Shown piece after piece: positions 1-8,821 of a DNA stretch of 64,000 nt. The position numbers and the translations under genes are program-made. The stretch covers positions 58,222-122,221 of the forward strand of contig CAKPUX010000002.1 of assembly GCA_934193095.1 (NCBI GenBank), given 5' to 3'. This stretch comes from an uncultured Dialister sp. (GTDB lineage Bacteria; Bacillota; Negativicutes; Veillonellales; Dialisteraceae). Below the pieces are notes generated by a model, which saw only the letters and a program-made list of their open reading frames with translations, was not told the origin of the DNA and did no database searches. Position 1 is the stretch's first letter, and each line of letters starts with the position of its first letter.

Positions 1-1
1 G

Positions 2-37
2 GGAGCGGAAATGCTGACAGAGGAGGATGGACGATGA
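2..37 (+). CDS. C-terminal tail of an upstream gene (partial)
   Basis: An open frame enters from the left edge and ends at the TGA at 35-37, overlapping the next gene's ATG in an ATGA arrangement. Only about 11 residues (ending MLTEEDGR) are visible, so no function can be read. In Bacillus the gene before yhaN is yhaO, a metallophosphoesterase-type nuclease partner; that is a guess from context only. Confidence 0.5.
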   Translation, partial: GAEMLTEEDGR

Positions 38-3024
38 AAATCACGGATTTGCAGCTCTCAGAGTACGGCATCTATCGGGGCGCGTCCTGGCAGCCGTCGA
101 CGTCTTCGCTGAATGTGGTCATGGGAGAGAATGAGAGCGGGAAGACGACGATGCTTCGTTTTATCCGCGATATGCTCTTCGGCTATGGGCGCGGCAAGTG
201 GCAGGGACGGAAAGGAAATATGGCCTTCGTCCGCGCGGACGGGCAGGAGTACCGCGTCTTCCGGGAGGAGAAGGAGCGCTGGTTCGAGAATGCGAGCCAT
301 GTGAAATACTCTGAAGAACTGCCGACACTCTGGTGGCATGGTCTCACGCGCTCGATGTATGAGCAGATTTTCGCCGTCGGATTAGAGGATCTGCAGGGGG
401 CTTCCTTCCTTGCGAATGACTCCATCCGCAGCCGTTTCTTCATGCTGCAGGGCGGTGATAAGCTCGCCAGTGCCAAGAAGGATATCCAAGAGAATAAGGA
501 AAAGCTCTTCGTGGCTTCGTCTCAGGGAAAGCGCAAGATCAATCAGCTGATGGCGGATCTGGATACGGTGAATCAGGAGCTGGATCATCTTTCTCATCAG
601 GAAAAGGATTTCGCCGAGCTGCAGAAGAAGCAGGAGCTTTTGAAAAAGCAGATCCGTGAGCTCGAGGCTTCGCTCGCCAAGGACCAGGAAAAGGACAGAG
701 AGCTCTCGAAGCGGCTTGGCGCCTGGGAATACTACAAGCGGGCGCGTGATATCAAGCACCAGCTGGATCTCTCCTCGCAGGTGAAGATGTTCCCGTCGAA
801 TGGTAAGGAGCAGTGGAATCAGCTCATGAACCGCATGAAGGTGATCCACGACCAGAAGGCATCGCTCCAGGAAAAGATCGATGAGTACACGCCGAAGAAG
901 AAGGAAGACATCATCCCATGGGCGAGAGAGGCTGAAGCGCTGGAAAAACTCTACGTCGATCTGGGGCAGTGGCGCCAGACCATCGTCGATGTGGAAGCAT
1001 TGGAAGAGGAAAAGGAAAACTGGAAGCTCGACTTTGTGAATCTGGGCTATTCCCTGCCGCTCTGGGACCGCGCGCTGCCCTTGGAAGATGCCTGCGTCCA
1101 TGTGGACTGGGCAGAAGGACGACGCCTTGCGCAGAGCGTGAGCGTCAGGGGCAATGAGCTCCATTTCTGGGAGCAGAGAGAGCCGGAGGTCGAAGCCGTC
1201 GCTGAAGAGGCGAAGGACGGAGATATCCAGACCGAGGAAGATTTCCAGCAGATGGAGGACATGGCCTCCTTGCTCGAGCAGCTTCTCCATCAGGAAGCAG
1301 AAATCAGGGGCAAGATCGATGCCGCTTCGCAGCTCGAAGATAAGAAATTCACCTTCTGGTTCTGGCTGGGCATCCTCTGCATGGCAGGAGCCGCAGCTGG
1401 CATCGCCTCCTTCTACATGGCCATGGCAGGCACCGCGGCGCTCTATGGCGCAGCAGGCGGGCTCATGCTGGGTATTCTCTGCTTCCTATTCAATAATAAG
1501 AGCATCCACAAGAAAGGGAATGACCTTGAGAAATGGAATGATTCGCTGGCTTCTCTCGTGAACGAGAGGAAGGCGATCTCCGACAAATTCCCGGGACAGG
1601 CACCGGAAGACATAGCTGATCTGCAGGCCTTCCATAACCTGATGCAGAGCCGTCGCTCCGATTTCTACAAAGACCAGGCAAAGCGGCAGGCCATCTCCTG
1701 GAAACGGGAAACAGTACGAAAGCAGCAGCTCGCGCACCAGAAGTGGACAGAAGAAGGCAAGCTGCTTCGCGAAAAAAAGGAAAAAGCAGACAAAGACTGG
1801 GATGCCTTCCTCGCGAAAAACAAGCTCCCAAAGACCGGCGCAGAGAATCTCTCTGCTCTGCAGGAGCAGTGGCAGAAGATCTACTCCGCCGAAGGCAAGG
1901 GCAAGATCCTCGACCTGCGCTTGGAGCAGATGGATGCGCGCCTTGATGCCTACAGCCGCCGTGCAGAGAGCATCATCTCGAAGACGAAGATGCCCTACAC
2001 CGTCGATCCGGACGGCATCCAGGAGCTCTACGAGGAAACGCATACGCGCAGCCTGACGTGGCAGTCCATTCAGGAAAAGAACAACCAGCACGATGCGTAC
2101 CGGAAGGAAATGGATAAGCTTGATGACGGCTGGGCCTCCTGCCAGCGGGAGATGGATACCCTTCTCCATCTGGTCAATGCAAAAAATGCGGAAGAATTTG
2201 CGGAAAAGGTGAATGCCCACGAGCATCATGACCAGCTGACGAAGGAATGGGAGGCCGTGAAGCAGGATCTGCGCCTCTATGCAGGCAGCGATGAAGAATT
2301 CCAGTCCCTCTGGAACTTCCTGGAAAGCGGACAGTACGATGACTGGATGGAAACCCATCAGAACCTTGAAAAACACATCAAAGAAGAGACGGCGTCACTG
2401 GGTGAGCTCCAGAAGAATCAGGGAGCGGTGGAAAATGAGATCTTCCGTCTGGCGGGGGATAATACCATCACCGATACCCTGCAGAAAAAAGAAAAGATCG
2501 AAGCCGAGCTTGCCAATGCACTCTCCGAATGGCTGACCTACATGTACACAGAAGAAATCCTGAACCGCGCGCAGGCCGCCTATGAGTCCGGCCGCCAGCC
2601 GCAGATCATGAAGCAGGCGAATACTTTCCTCTCTGCTATGACCAGAGGCAAGTACGCTCTTCAGATCTCCGAAGACGGGAAAAATATCGGCATCGTGGAC
2701 AGCGAGCACCGCGTGAAAGAGGCCAAGATCTGGTCCTCCGGTACAGGCGATCAGGTCTTCCTCGCTATTCGCCTCGCCATGGCGCTCTCCTTCGGAGAGC
2801 AGCTCGAGCCGCTCCCCATCGTTTTGGATGATATCTTCGTGCGCTTTGATGAAGAGCGCCAGCGTGAGACATTGCGCTTCCTCATGGAGCTAGGCAAGAC
2901 CCAGCAGATCTTCCTCTTCACCTGCCACGCACAGACCATGCGCATCGCAGAAGAAGTTGGGAAGGAAAAAGCGACCGGCGAGTTCATCCACCTGAAGTCC
3001 GGGACCATCGAGCTCGGAGCATAG
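34..3024 (+). CDS. yhaN: YhaN-like SMC/SbcC-type AAA ATPase
   Basis: 996 aa. It has the split architecture of the SMC/SbcC/RecN superfamily: an N-terminal ATPase half with Walker A GENESGKTT (residues 31-39), long charged coiled coils (about 160-430 and 500-880), and a C-terminal half with the signature-like SSGTGDQ and Walker B LPIVLDDIF near residue 930. Two hydrophobic helices interrupt the coil near residues 440-490, a feature of YhaN rather than SbcC, suggesting membrane association. In Bacillus the family works beside a metallophosphoesterase in DNA end processing or repair. AGGAGG at 21-26 supports the ATG at 34, and the overlap with the upstream frame implies translational coupling. 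Assignment to YhaN is by architecture; substrate unknown. Confidence 0.8.
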   Translation: MKITDLQLSEYGIYRGASWQPSTSSLNVVMGENESGKTTMLRFIRDMLFGYGRGKWQGRKGNMAFVRADGQEYRVFREEKERWFENASHVKYSEELPTLWWHGLTRSMYEQIFAVGLEDLQGASFLANDSIRSRFFMLQGGDKLASAKKDIQENKEKLFVASSQGKRKINQLMADLDTVNQELDHLSHQEKDFAELQKKQELLKKQIRELEASLAKDQEKDRELSKRLGAWEYYKRARDIKHQLDLSSQVKMFPSNGKEQWNQLMNRMKVIHDQKASLQEKIDEYTPKKKEDIIPWAREAEALEKLYVDLGQWRQTIVDVEALEEEKENWKLDFVNLGYSLPLWDRALPLEDACVHVDWAEGRRLAQSVSVRGNELHFWEQREPEVEAVAEEAKDGDIQTEEDFQQMEDMASLLEQLLHQEAEIRGKIDAASQLEDKKFTFWFWLGILCMAGAAAGIASFYMAMAGTAALYGAAGGLMLGILCFLFNNKSIHKKGNDLEKWNDSLASLVNERKAISDKFPGQAPEDIADLQAFHNLMQSRRSDFYKDQAKRQAISWKRETVRKQQLAHQKWTEEGKLLREKKEKADKDWDAFLAKNKLPKTGAENLSALQEQWQKIYSAEGKGKILDLRLEQMDARLDAYSRRAESIISKTKMPYTVDPDGIQELYEETHTRSLTWQSIQEKNNQHDAYRKEMDKLDDGWASCQREMDTLLHLVNAKNAEEFAEKVNAHEHHDQLTKEWEAVKQDLRLYAGSDEEFQSLWNFLESGQYDDWMETHQNLEKHIKEETASLGELQKNQGAVENEIFRLAGDNTITDTLQKKEKIEAELANALSEWLTYMYTEEILNRAQAAYESGRQPQIMKQANTFLSAMTRGKYALQISEDGKNIGIVDSEHRVKEAKIWSSGTGDQVFLAIRLAMALSFGEQLEPLPIVLDDIFVRFDEERQRETLRFLMELGKTQQIFLFTCHAQTMRIAEEVGKEKATGEFIHLKSGTIELGA

Positions 3025-3092
3025 ATTTGGAGTGGCTGGTGGCTAGGGATTGATTAGGAAAATCTCGCAACGCGGTGTGATAAAAAATTGAG

Positions 3093-3131
3093 AAAAGTGA
3101 CTCTCTTCGAAAAGAAAGGGGTCACTTTTTT
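3093..3131 (+). terminator. Rho-independent terminator after the YhaN gene
   Basis: AAAAGTGAC (3093-3101) pairs with GTCACTTTTTT (3121-3131) across a loop and ends in a T run, 70 bases after the stop codon. Confidence 0.75.
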
Positions 3132-3139
3132 CATATGTG

Positions 3140-3497
3140 TGCGATGCTATGTATAGAAGCGGGAGAGAGCATCCCGGAGATGATCGATTGACAGATTTCC
3201 CTCATCCTAGGCAGAGGGAAAAAAGGAAATCGGGCATCATGCGGCTCTCAAATGCTTCTCCCTTCGAAGGTTCTGCCCGGGAGAAATCGGCAAAGGGGGC
3301 AAGACAAGTGAAAAAGACAGGATGAAAACCTAATTACGAAACAACTCAGATAGCTCTGACGACAAGATCAGGCTCGCCTCTAAGTTAGTAGAAGTCCTTG
3401 TTTCGTCAAGGCCGCCCTCGAAGACTCTACGCCTCCCAGCCTGGCGCCCGATTCATTGGATCTGATTCATTCGACAGGATGACATCCTGTCTTTTTT
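3140..3497 (+). ncRNA. Candidate structured RNA of unknown class ending in a terminator
   Basis: About 360 bases between two convergent genes carry no credible coding frame but many complementary segments: GATTTCC (3194-3200) with GGAAATC (3225-3231), GCTCTC (3244-3249) with GAGAGC (3165-3170), TTCTCCC (3256-3262) with GGGAGAA (3279-3285), and a 9-base long-range match ACGAAACAA (3336-3344) with TTGTTTCGT (3398-3406). A hairpin with a T run closes it (3473-3497). It does not match the hallmark sequences of tmRNA, RNase P RNA, SRP RNA or glycine riboswitches as I know them. A folded transcript is inference. Confidence 0.35.
3473..3497 (+). terminator. Intrinsic terminator
   Basis: GACAGGAT, three-base loop, ATCCTGTC, then TTTTTT. 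No gene sits just upstream, so it would end the candidate RNA. Confidence 0.75.
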
Positions 3498-3512
3498 GCA
3501 TGGGTAATGCTT

Positions 3513-3556
3513 GGAAAACACTGATTAAATCGAATAACGGTTTAATCAGTGTTTCC
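3513..3556. repeat. Collapsed copy of the GGAAAmCACTGATT palindromic element
   Basis: 44 bp made only of the two inverted termini (GGAAAACACTGATTAAATCG against its complement). Same ends as the 160-bp elements at 5496 and 47796. Confidence 0.75.
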
Positions 3557-3570
3557 ATAAGGGAAATGAA

Positions 3571-3612
3571 AAAGTTCTGCAGGACTAGAGATAGTCTTGC
3601 AGGGCTTTTTTA
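3571..3612. terminator. Bidirectional hairpin terminator, family TAGTCTTGCAGGGCTTT
   Basis: TTCTGCAGGACTA pairs with TAGTCTTGCAGGGC and is followed by TTTTTT. On the minus strand it also ends in T residues, so it can terminate the Fic gene. Related hairpins lie at 5033 and 10976. Confidence 0.65.
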
Positions 3613-3670
3613 TTGTTTTGGCTATTTGTTTTCCAAATGCCGGGGCGGTCATTGATTATGTATTTAATTA

Positions 3671-4717
3671 TCAAAACATTCGGCGATAGCAGGTGTTTTT
3701 CCCTTTTCCTTCTTTGGTTAGCTCGCCCGTTGTTACCATTTTACGAAGAGCTCCTTCCACTGAGCTGAGACTCAGTGCCGGGCAGAGGTTATGGATTTCT
3801 TGCTTGGTAACACGCCCGATTTTTTGCTGACAAGCCATTCTCACTATTTTAAGTGCAGACCGTTTTCCTTCCATAAGAGCGACCCGATCGTCTAAATCCT
3901 TATATGCAGCCAAAATGGTTCCCAAGAGAAATTTCATAAAAGGAATCACATCTTCTTTTCCTTCATGCCAGCCTTTTTGAGAATCTCGAAGAGATTCGTA
4001 ATATAAACTTTTATTGACTGCAATTTTTGCTTCCAAAGAAATATATTTCCCTACAAAGAATCCATTTTGATGCAGTAACAAAGATGTCAGTAAACGGCTC
4101 ATACGGCCATTTCCATCATTAAAAGGGTGAATGCAAAGAAAGTCATGGATAAAAATGGGGATAAGAAGAAGCGGATCCGCTATGAAGTTTCCAATTGCCA
4201 GATTATAGGTGGCACATAAAGCATCCAGTGCATTTGGGGTTTCATCAGGAGCGAGCGGAGTAAAAAGAGTGACGGTTTGACCGTTTGAATAAGTAGCATT
4301 GATGTAATTTTGAGTTGTTTTTGTACGTCCGGCTACTGGATTATTCGTGTGACTATATAAAATCTTATGCAGCTGAAGTATATCATTTTGGGTGATAGGA
4401 ATGGCATCATAATTTTCATAAATTAACGATAAATCATCGCGATAACCTGTAATTTCTTGTTCATTACGGTTCCGGGGCGTCGTTTTTTCTAATGCAAGCT
4501 GTCTGAGATGGGTGCGCGTTGTCGTGATTCCTTCAATGGCATTTGAAGATTCTATACTCTGAATTTTGGCAATTTCAATCAATTTTTCCAGTTTTGCCGG
4601 CCATTGCTTTAAAAATATCTCCTGCTTTCCTGTTTCTTTGTAAATAGCCGCGATAAGTCCAAGTAAATCGGTATCCCATTTTCGGTCACGCAGCCATGCA
4701 TAATTAAATGTCCTCAT
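3671..4717 (-). CDS. Fic domain protein, class II (probable AMP transferase)
   Basis: 348 aa. The Fic core HPFNDGNGRMSR (197-208) matches the catalytic consensus HPFx(D/E)GNGRxxR, so AMP transfer from ATP to a protein hydroxyl is expected. SNAIEG (58-63) fits the (S/T)xxxE(G/N) inhibitory motif upstream of the core, which places it in class II, where the glutamate blocks the ATP site. The C-terminal 80 residues look like a winged helix, as in many bacterial Fic proteins that may act on DNA or on their own expression. It is monocistronic, facing left, in a gene-poor accessory stretch. Target unknown; no separate antitoxin is visible, as expected for class II. Confidence 0.85.
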   Translation of the reverse strand: MRTFNYAWLRDRKWDTDLLGLIAAIYKETGKQEIFLKQWPAKLEKLIEIAKIQSIESSNAIEGITTTRTHLRQLALEKTTPRNRNEQEITGYRDDLSLIYENYDAIPITQNDILQLHKILYSHTNNPVAGRTKTTQNYINATYSNGQTVTLFTPLAPDETPNALDALCATYNLAIGNFIADPLLLIPIFIHDFLCIHPFNDGNGRMSRLLTSLLLHQNGFFVGKYISLEAKIAVNKSLYYESLRDSQKGWHEGKEDVIPFMKFLLGTILAAYKDLDDRVALMEGKRSALKIVRMACQQKIGRVTKQEIHNLCPALSLSSVEGALRKMVTTGELTKEGKGKNTCYRRMF

Positions 4718-5032
4718 TTTCGTATCAGCACCTTCTTTCCCTTAAAGTATAGCAAAAATTAAGGGTATTTTGTATCCGGCTACATAGTAAGTCAAATTGC
4801 CAAGCCTTTAGCGTGAAGTGAGGAGCCATAACGCATCATTTGAAAATTTGAAGTTCTCCTGGCCGATTAGCAAATGAATGGCTTCGATCCGTATTATATC
4901 AATCAGTCGACAAGTGCTTCATTTCCGCTGGGGATGAAGGGAAAGACGGATGATCATTGTGCTGGGGAGAGTATGCGCCGGATATCAATCAGGAAAATCA
5001 AAAACGGAGGCGATAGCGTATGGGAGAAAACG

Positions 5033-5076
5033 AAAAAAGCCCTACACGACTAACCGTAGTCTTGCAGGGCTTTTTA
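5033..5076 (+). terminator. Hairpin of the TAGTCTTGCAGGGCTTT family
   Basis: AAAAGCCCTACACGACTA pairs, with G-T pairs, with TAGTCTTGCAGGGCTTTT. No gene precedes it. Sequence is shared with hairpins at 3571 and 10976. Confidence 0.55.
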
Positions 5077-5140
5077 TTTATATCCATATAGTGCATCGTT
5101 ATATTTACACTATTTAATTCACTGTAATTTACGGTAAATT

Positions 5141-5180
5141 AGTCTAAATAAGACTAAATAAGACTAAATAAGACTAACTT
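5141..5180. repeat. Tandem repeat, unit AGACTAAATA
   Basis: Four consecutive 10-base units, the first and last imperfect, in AT-rich DNA. Confidence 0.8.
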
Positions 5181-5495
5181 AGAATAAATAAGTATACTTT
5201 TTCTCAGCCGATCTTTAGATTTCTCGTAAAAAGTACATTTTTTAGGTTGCAAAACGTGAAAGGAAGGAGTATGTTAGAAAAGAAGGCCGGAAGGATTAGG
5301 GCTGTATGTCAGAATACTTTGTTGAAGAGGACGGATAATGCATGACAGCTGGCAGATGTCGAAAAGGCTGAACAGCGTATATGTTCCTGTTGGCTTGAAA
5401 ACAGGGATAATGACTATTGCATGAGAGCAGGCGGGATTGTCATGCTTGTGGTGCTGGCTGGAGAGATCAGGTATGAGAGATATACTTCGTTTCTA

Positions 5496-5655
5496 GGAAA
5501 ACGCTGATTCAATCGCAGAGTCAGTTTTTACAAGAATTTTTATACATGGCTTCGTCATAACCTTCCTTAAATAGCTCGCTATTCGCGTCAGGTTATTCCT
5601 CGCTATGTATAAAAATTCAAGACTAAAATCTGACAACGATTTAATCAGTGTTACC
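5496..5655. mobile_element. MITE-like palindromic element, copy A (160 bp)
   Basis: Termini GGAAAACGCTGATTCAATCG and CGATTTAATCAGTGTTACC are inverted. Internal arms (AATTTTTATACAT with ATGTATAAAAATT, ATAACC with GGTTAT) are also complementary, so the unit folds into one long hairpin. A homologous copy in the opposite orientation is at 47796. No coding capacity. Spread by a transposase in trans is inference. Confidence 0.75.
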
Positions 5656-5795
5656 CTGGCACTTCCTCTTTGATCTGTGAGCGGCGTATGAGCTGGCATG
5701 GTTTTATCCATTATGATAGTAGTCCTTCCTTCATTGGTTGACTGCATTTTACCATAAGATGAGCGATGGAATGAATGGCAAAAGGAGGAAATAAT

Positions 5796-6329
5796 ATGAG
5801 CTGTCACGATATTGGACGTGGAATGAATTCTGTGGTGCTGGTTGTTTTGGACTTGTATGATCACGGGAAGATGTCTTTGGAATCTGCGCGTCAAGTGATA
5901 AAAGCTTGCCGCGAGGGGACCCAATGGTGTGATGGCAACGAGAATGAAGCGGTCATGTGTTGCTGCGAAAATCGCTGCGGATACTGTCTGGAACGATTGA
6001 AGCCAGGCGATGCTCTCTACTGCCTTTATGATATAGTCGGAGTCGCTGAAAGTGAGGGACTGCTTAAAGATTATGAACCTGTGAAAGATTTTAGGAATAG
6101 GACAGATCAGGCATATAAACTGGCAGGAAAGGATTTGGGATATGACTGGATTTGTGCCAACTGTTTTGAGGAGATTATTAATAAAATCACAGGGGATTCC
6201 GAAAAGACCGGGGTCTTAAAACAACTGGTGGAAAGCATATCTTTAAATGAATGGCACGTAGCAGCAAACAATATGAGTGATTACTATATGGCAAAGTATA
6301 TGGAGCAGAAAGATGATGAAGCAGACTAA
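5796..6329 (+). CDS. Cysteine-rich protein of unknown function
   Basis: 177 aa from the ATG at 5796, chosen because AAAGGAGG sits 7 bases upstream; an earlier in-frame ATG at 5775 has no ribosome site. The centre holds CCCENRCGYC and a later CANC, a spacing that could bind a metal ion such as zinc. No signal peptide or membrane helix. The HipA-fold kinase gene begins 18 bases downstream on the same strand, followed by a phosphoesterase and a helical protein, so it probably heads a four-gene transcript. I do not recognise the family. Confidence 0.7.
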   Translation: MSCHDIGRGMNSVVLVVLDLYDHGKMSLESARQVIKACREGTQWCDGNENEAVMCCCENRCGYCLERLKPGDALYCLYDIVGVAESEGLLKDYEPVKDFRNRTDQAYKLAGKDLGYDWICANCFEEIINKITGDSEKTGVLKQLVESISLNEWHVAANNMSDYYMAKYMEQKDDEAD

Positions 6330-6347
6330 CTGTAGAGACAAAATGGT

Positions 6348-7415
6348 ATGAAGGGCGTGAAAAAGATAATGAGCGTTTTTTACTTAATGAACAAAGATAC
6401 ACCTGCCCTGCGCGTGGAACTGGAAGCACAGCGGCATATCTGCAAAGAGGTGCAGCCGATCAATCTGGAAGCCGGCCCGATTTATCTGGCTTGCCAGGAA
6501 CACCGCGTGAGTAGCGCTTTTACGGAATGGATGCGCCTAAGAGCGCCTCTGTGGGAGATTGCTTCCAGACGTAAGGAAATCCTTCAAAACTATGCAGTCA
6601 ACCTTTCTGACCAATACTGGCTGCAGTCGCAGGGATCCGATATTACCTGGAAAGATATTACTCCATTCCGGAATGATTTTACGCTGAAAGCAGTACCCTC
6701 GCCGAATCCCTGCACGGATGGGAGACTCCCTAAACACTGGGCGATCATAGATGATAAAAGAGTACTGATCAAGGAAAGCAGCGACCCGTATTATCGCGAG
6801 GCAAAGAATGAAGTGCTGGCGTCTCTTTTGCTGGATGTCTTAGATGTGCCGCATGTTACATATACAGAGCGAAGGAATCTCTCTTACTGCGAAGACTTTA
6901 TCACAGAGGATAGCGAGCTTGTTCCTGCCTGGCAGGTATTAGGCGCTTGCGAGAAGAAGGAACAAGAAAATCGATTTGACTTTTTCCGGAGGTGCTGTGA
7001 TACCCTGCAGATTCCCGTCACGGAAAAAGAACTGGCGAACATGCTGCTGTTCGACTGGCTGATCTTCAACGAAGATCGGCATTTCGGAAATTTTGGGTTC
7101 ATCCGCAGCGTAAGCGATGGAAAGTTTCAGGGAATGGCACCATTGTATGACCACGGTAATTCGCTGTGGTTTGATTTGCCGGCTGCCGACTTCCATGGCA
7201 GATACCTGAAATGTATGCCATTTGCCAAAATCTTTGAAAGGCAGAGCCAATTCATGCGGGCATCAGACCTGGATTTAGGACGACTGACGGATCGCGTAGT
7301 GGCAGAGATTTTCCAAAAAGTATGGGGTGAATGTATCCAAGAGAAAACCATCGCAAAGATGCTCTATCTGGTGCAAAGACATATTTCTTCTGTGCGAAAG
7401 CAGATGGGAAGATAA
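6348..7415 (+). CDS. HipA-fold protein kinase-like
   Basis: 355 aa (a start at the ATG at 6369 is equally possible). The C-terminal half carries the HipA/PI3K-like catalytic signatures: NEDRHFGN (D243, R244, N248) as catalytic loop and LYDHGNSL (D268) as the metal-binding DxG. The N-terminal region lacks the usual HipA_C/HipB-linked arrangement and there is no HipB-type HTH gene next to it, so it is not a standard HipBA pair. A metallophosphoesterase gene follows about 110 bases later, giving a kinase-phosphatase pairing. Substrate unknown. Confidence 0.7.
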   Translation: MKGVKKIMSVFYLMNKDTPALRVELEAQRHICKEVQPINLEAGPIYLACQEHRVSSAFTEWMRLRAPLWEIASRRKEILQNYAVNLSDQYWLQSQGSDITWKDITPFRNDFTLKAVPSPNPCTDGRLPKHWAIIDDKRVLIKESSDPYYREAKNEVLASLLLDVLDVPHVTYTERRNLSYCEDFITEDSELVPAWQVLGACEKKEQENRFDFFRRCCDTLQIPVTEKELANMLLFDWLIFNEDRHFGNFGFIRSVSDGKFQGMAPLYDHGNSLWFDLPAADFHGRYLKCMPFAKIFERQSQFMRASDLDLGRLTDRVVAEIFQKVWGECIQEKTIAKMLYLVQRHISSVRKQMGR

Positions 7416-7528
7416 GGAAATGCCAGATTATGATGGCAGTGATGCAAGGGATTGCCGACGTACATGGCTGGTTTCATCGGGCGATGCAGAGAGTTATGAC
7501 TTTTTAGAAAAATCTTGGGAGATGCACT

Positions 7529-8200
7529 ATGCTATGGATCATCACTGATACACACCTTGGCCATTACGCCATGATAAAGAGCTGCGGAAGGCCGGAAAAC
7601 TTTGACGCGATCATCTGCCGGAACTGGCGAGAGAGGGTGAAGCCACAGGACACAGTCATCCATCTTGGCGACTGCGCCTGGCGCCTGGAAGGGATGAAGC
7701 GGCTTCTGGGGTTGCCGGGGAAGAAAATCCTTGTGCGCGGCAATCATGATGACAAGTCGCTGGGAAAGTACATGGAAATGGGCTGGGACTTTGCCTGCGA
7801 TTCCATCGTCATGAAACTCGGCGGTGTAGTGATCCTTTTCTCCCACAAGCCTCGCTTGGGACATCGGGCAGACATCAATATCCATGGGCATTACCACAAC
7901 CTGCATCGTGAAGATTTCTCCCGTCTCTATCTTCCGCTGTCACTGGAGGCGATGGGGTATCAACCAATTGCGCTTGACACGGAGTTTCTGGGAACGATAG
8001 CGAGCTGGGTTAGTAAAAAGCGCATCCCCAAGCTAAAAGAAATCTACGAGCTCAAGCAGAACCATCGGACACTTTGCCAGAGAGATATTTATGGACGACA
8101 GGGGAAAGAGTGTTTCTTTCGTAAATTTGAGGGGACGCCAGAGCTGAACATCCATGCAATGATGGAAAAGTTCTGCACGATTCCTGCTGATTCTACCTGA
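7529..8200 (+). CDS. Calcineurin-like metallophosphoesterase
   Basis: 223 aa. The dimetal phosphoesterase motifs appear in order: DTHLGH (7-12), LGD near 46, GNHD near 73, SHKP, and HGHYH. These ligate two metal ions in this superfamily. The core is short (about 150 residues) and resembles cytosolic YfcE-like or phage-type phosphoesterases; a charged C-terminal extension of about 70 residues is unassigned. GGGAG eight bases before ATG 7529 supports the start. Same strand and same probable transcript as the HipA-fold gene. Substrate (nucleotide, phosphoprotein or RNA end) cannot be told. Confidence 0.8.
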   Translation: MLWIITDTHLGHYAMIKSCGRPENFDAIICRNWRERVKPQDTVIHLGDCAWRLEGMKRLLGLPGKKILVRGNHDDKSLGKYMEMGWDFACDSIVMKLGGVVILFSHKPRLGHRADINIHGHYHNLHREDFSRLYLPLSLEAMGYQPIALDTEFLGTIASWVSKKRIPKLKEIYELKQNHRTLCQRDIYGRQGKECFFRKFEGTPELNIHAMMEKFCTIPADST

Positions 8201-8221
8201 TCTTGGGGAAGGGAAATGACT

Positions 8222-8821
8222 ATGAAAAAATACGAAAAAGGGTATCATGATGCACAATGGGAGATGGCGAACCGGCTTTATGAGTGCTATTTAAATAAAT
8301 ACATATTTGGCATGAGTTGGCAAATGATTGAATATATTACCGGACTATCGCTTGATGACCTTGAAAAGTTGCTATTTGAGTATGACGAGGAATTGACTGC
8401 TGCCTGTCTGGCAGAGTCGGACTCGCTGGAGGAAAAGATATATCGTCTGCATATTGAACGATACAGCAATGAATATATTCAGGAACAGCTTGGCGTAACG
8501 GAAGAGAAAATAAGATCGGTGATCGAAGGGAAAAACGGATGCTGCAAAGACGTTTACTATACAGTTTACAAAAAGCTCAAGGCGAAAAAACACAAGAATA
8601 TTGCGGAGTATCAGTATTATCGCAATTTTACTATAGGCCGGAAAACTGGACATGAAGAGGTGCGATGGGAATGGGTACATAGGCTGCATGAAGCAGGAAT
8701 GAATACGGATGAGATTTCTGAAATCCTTAAATATCTGCAGAAAGATGTAGAACGCCTATTGATGATGAAAAAAGAAGAAATCGAAGACTGGGTCAAGGAT
8801 CATTGGCAAGATGAAAACTAA
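8222..8821 (+). CDS. Helical-repeat protein with HTH-like units, unknown function
   Basis: 199 aa, taken from the ATG at 8222 because GGGGAAGG lies about 9 bases before it; the ATG at 8216 is too close. Three related segments (near residues 10-55, 70-105 and 145-185) share a pattern of a charged helix, then Gly/Met and a second helix such as ITGLSLDDLEKLLFE and SEILKYLQKDVERLL. This resembles the C-terminal helical region of Rpn/PD-(D/E)XK transposase-like proteins, without their nuclease domain. It is the last gene of the four-gene unit. Confidence 0.6.
   Translation: MKKYEKGYHDAQWEMANRLYECYLNKYIFGMSWQMIEYITGLSLDDLEKLLFEYDEELTAACLAESDSLEEKIYRLHIERYSNEYIQEQLGVTEEKIRSVIEGKNGCCKDVYYTVYKKLKAKKHKNIAEYQYYRNFTIGRKTGHEEVRWEWVHRLHEAGMNTDEISEILKYLQKDVERLLMMKKEEIEDWVKDHWQDEN

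Larger units (their letters stand above)
4718..5495. other. Gene-poor stretch with repeats and possible gene debris
   Basis: No credible gene. It contains the hairpin at 5033-5076 and a tandem of AGACTAAATA units at 5141-5180. From 5271 (after an AAGGAGT ribosome site) a frame of 24 codons ends at TGA 5343-5345, then stays open in the same frame for about 53 codons until the palindromic element at 5496. This could be a small gene broken by a stop and by the insertion, but I do not recognise the protein. Confidence 0.4.

Noticed and set aside
7420..7548. 42-codon frame between the HipA-fold and phosphoesterase genes
   Set aside because: Ribosome site too close to the ATG and the frame overlaps the well-supported start of the phosphoesterase gene.
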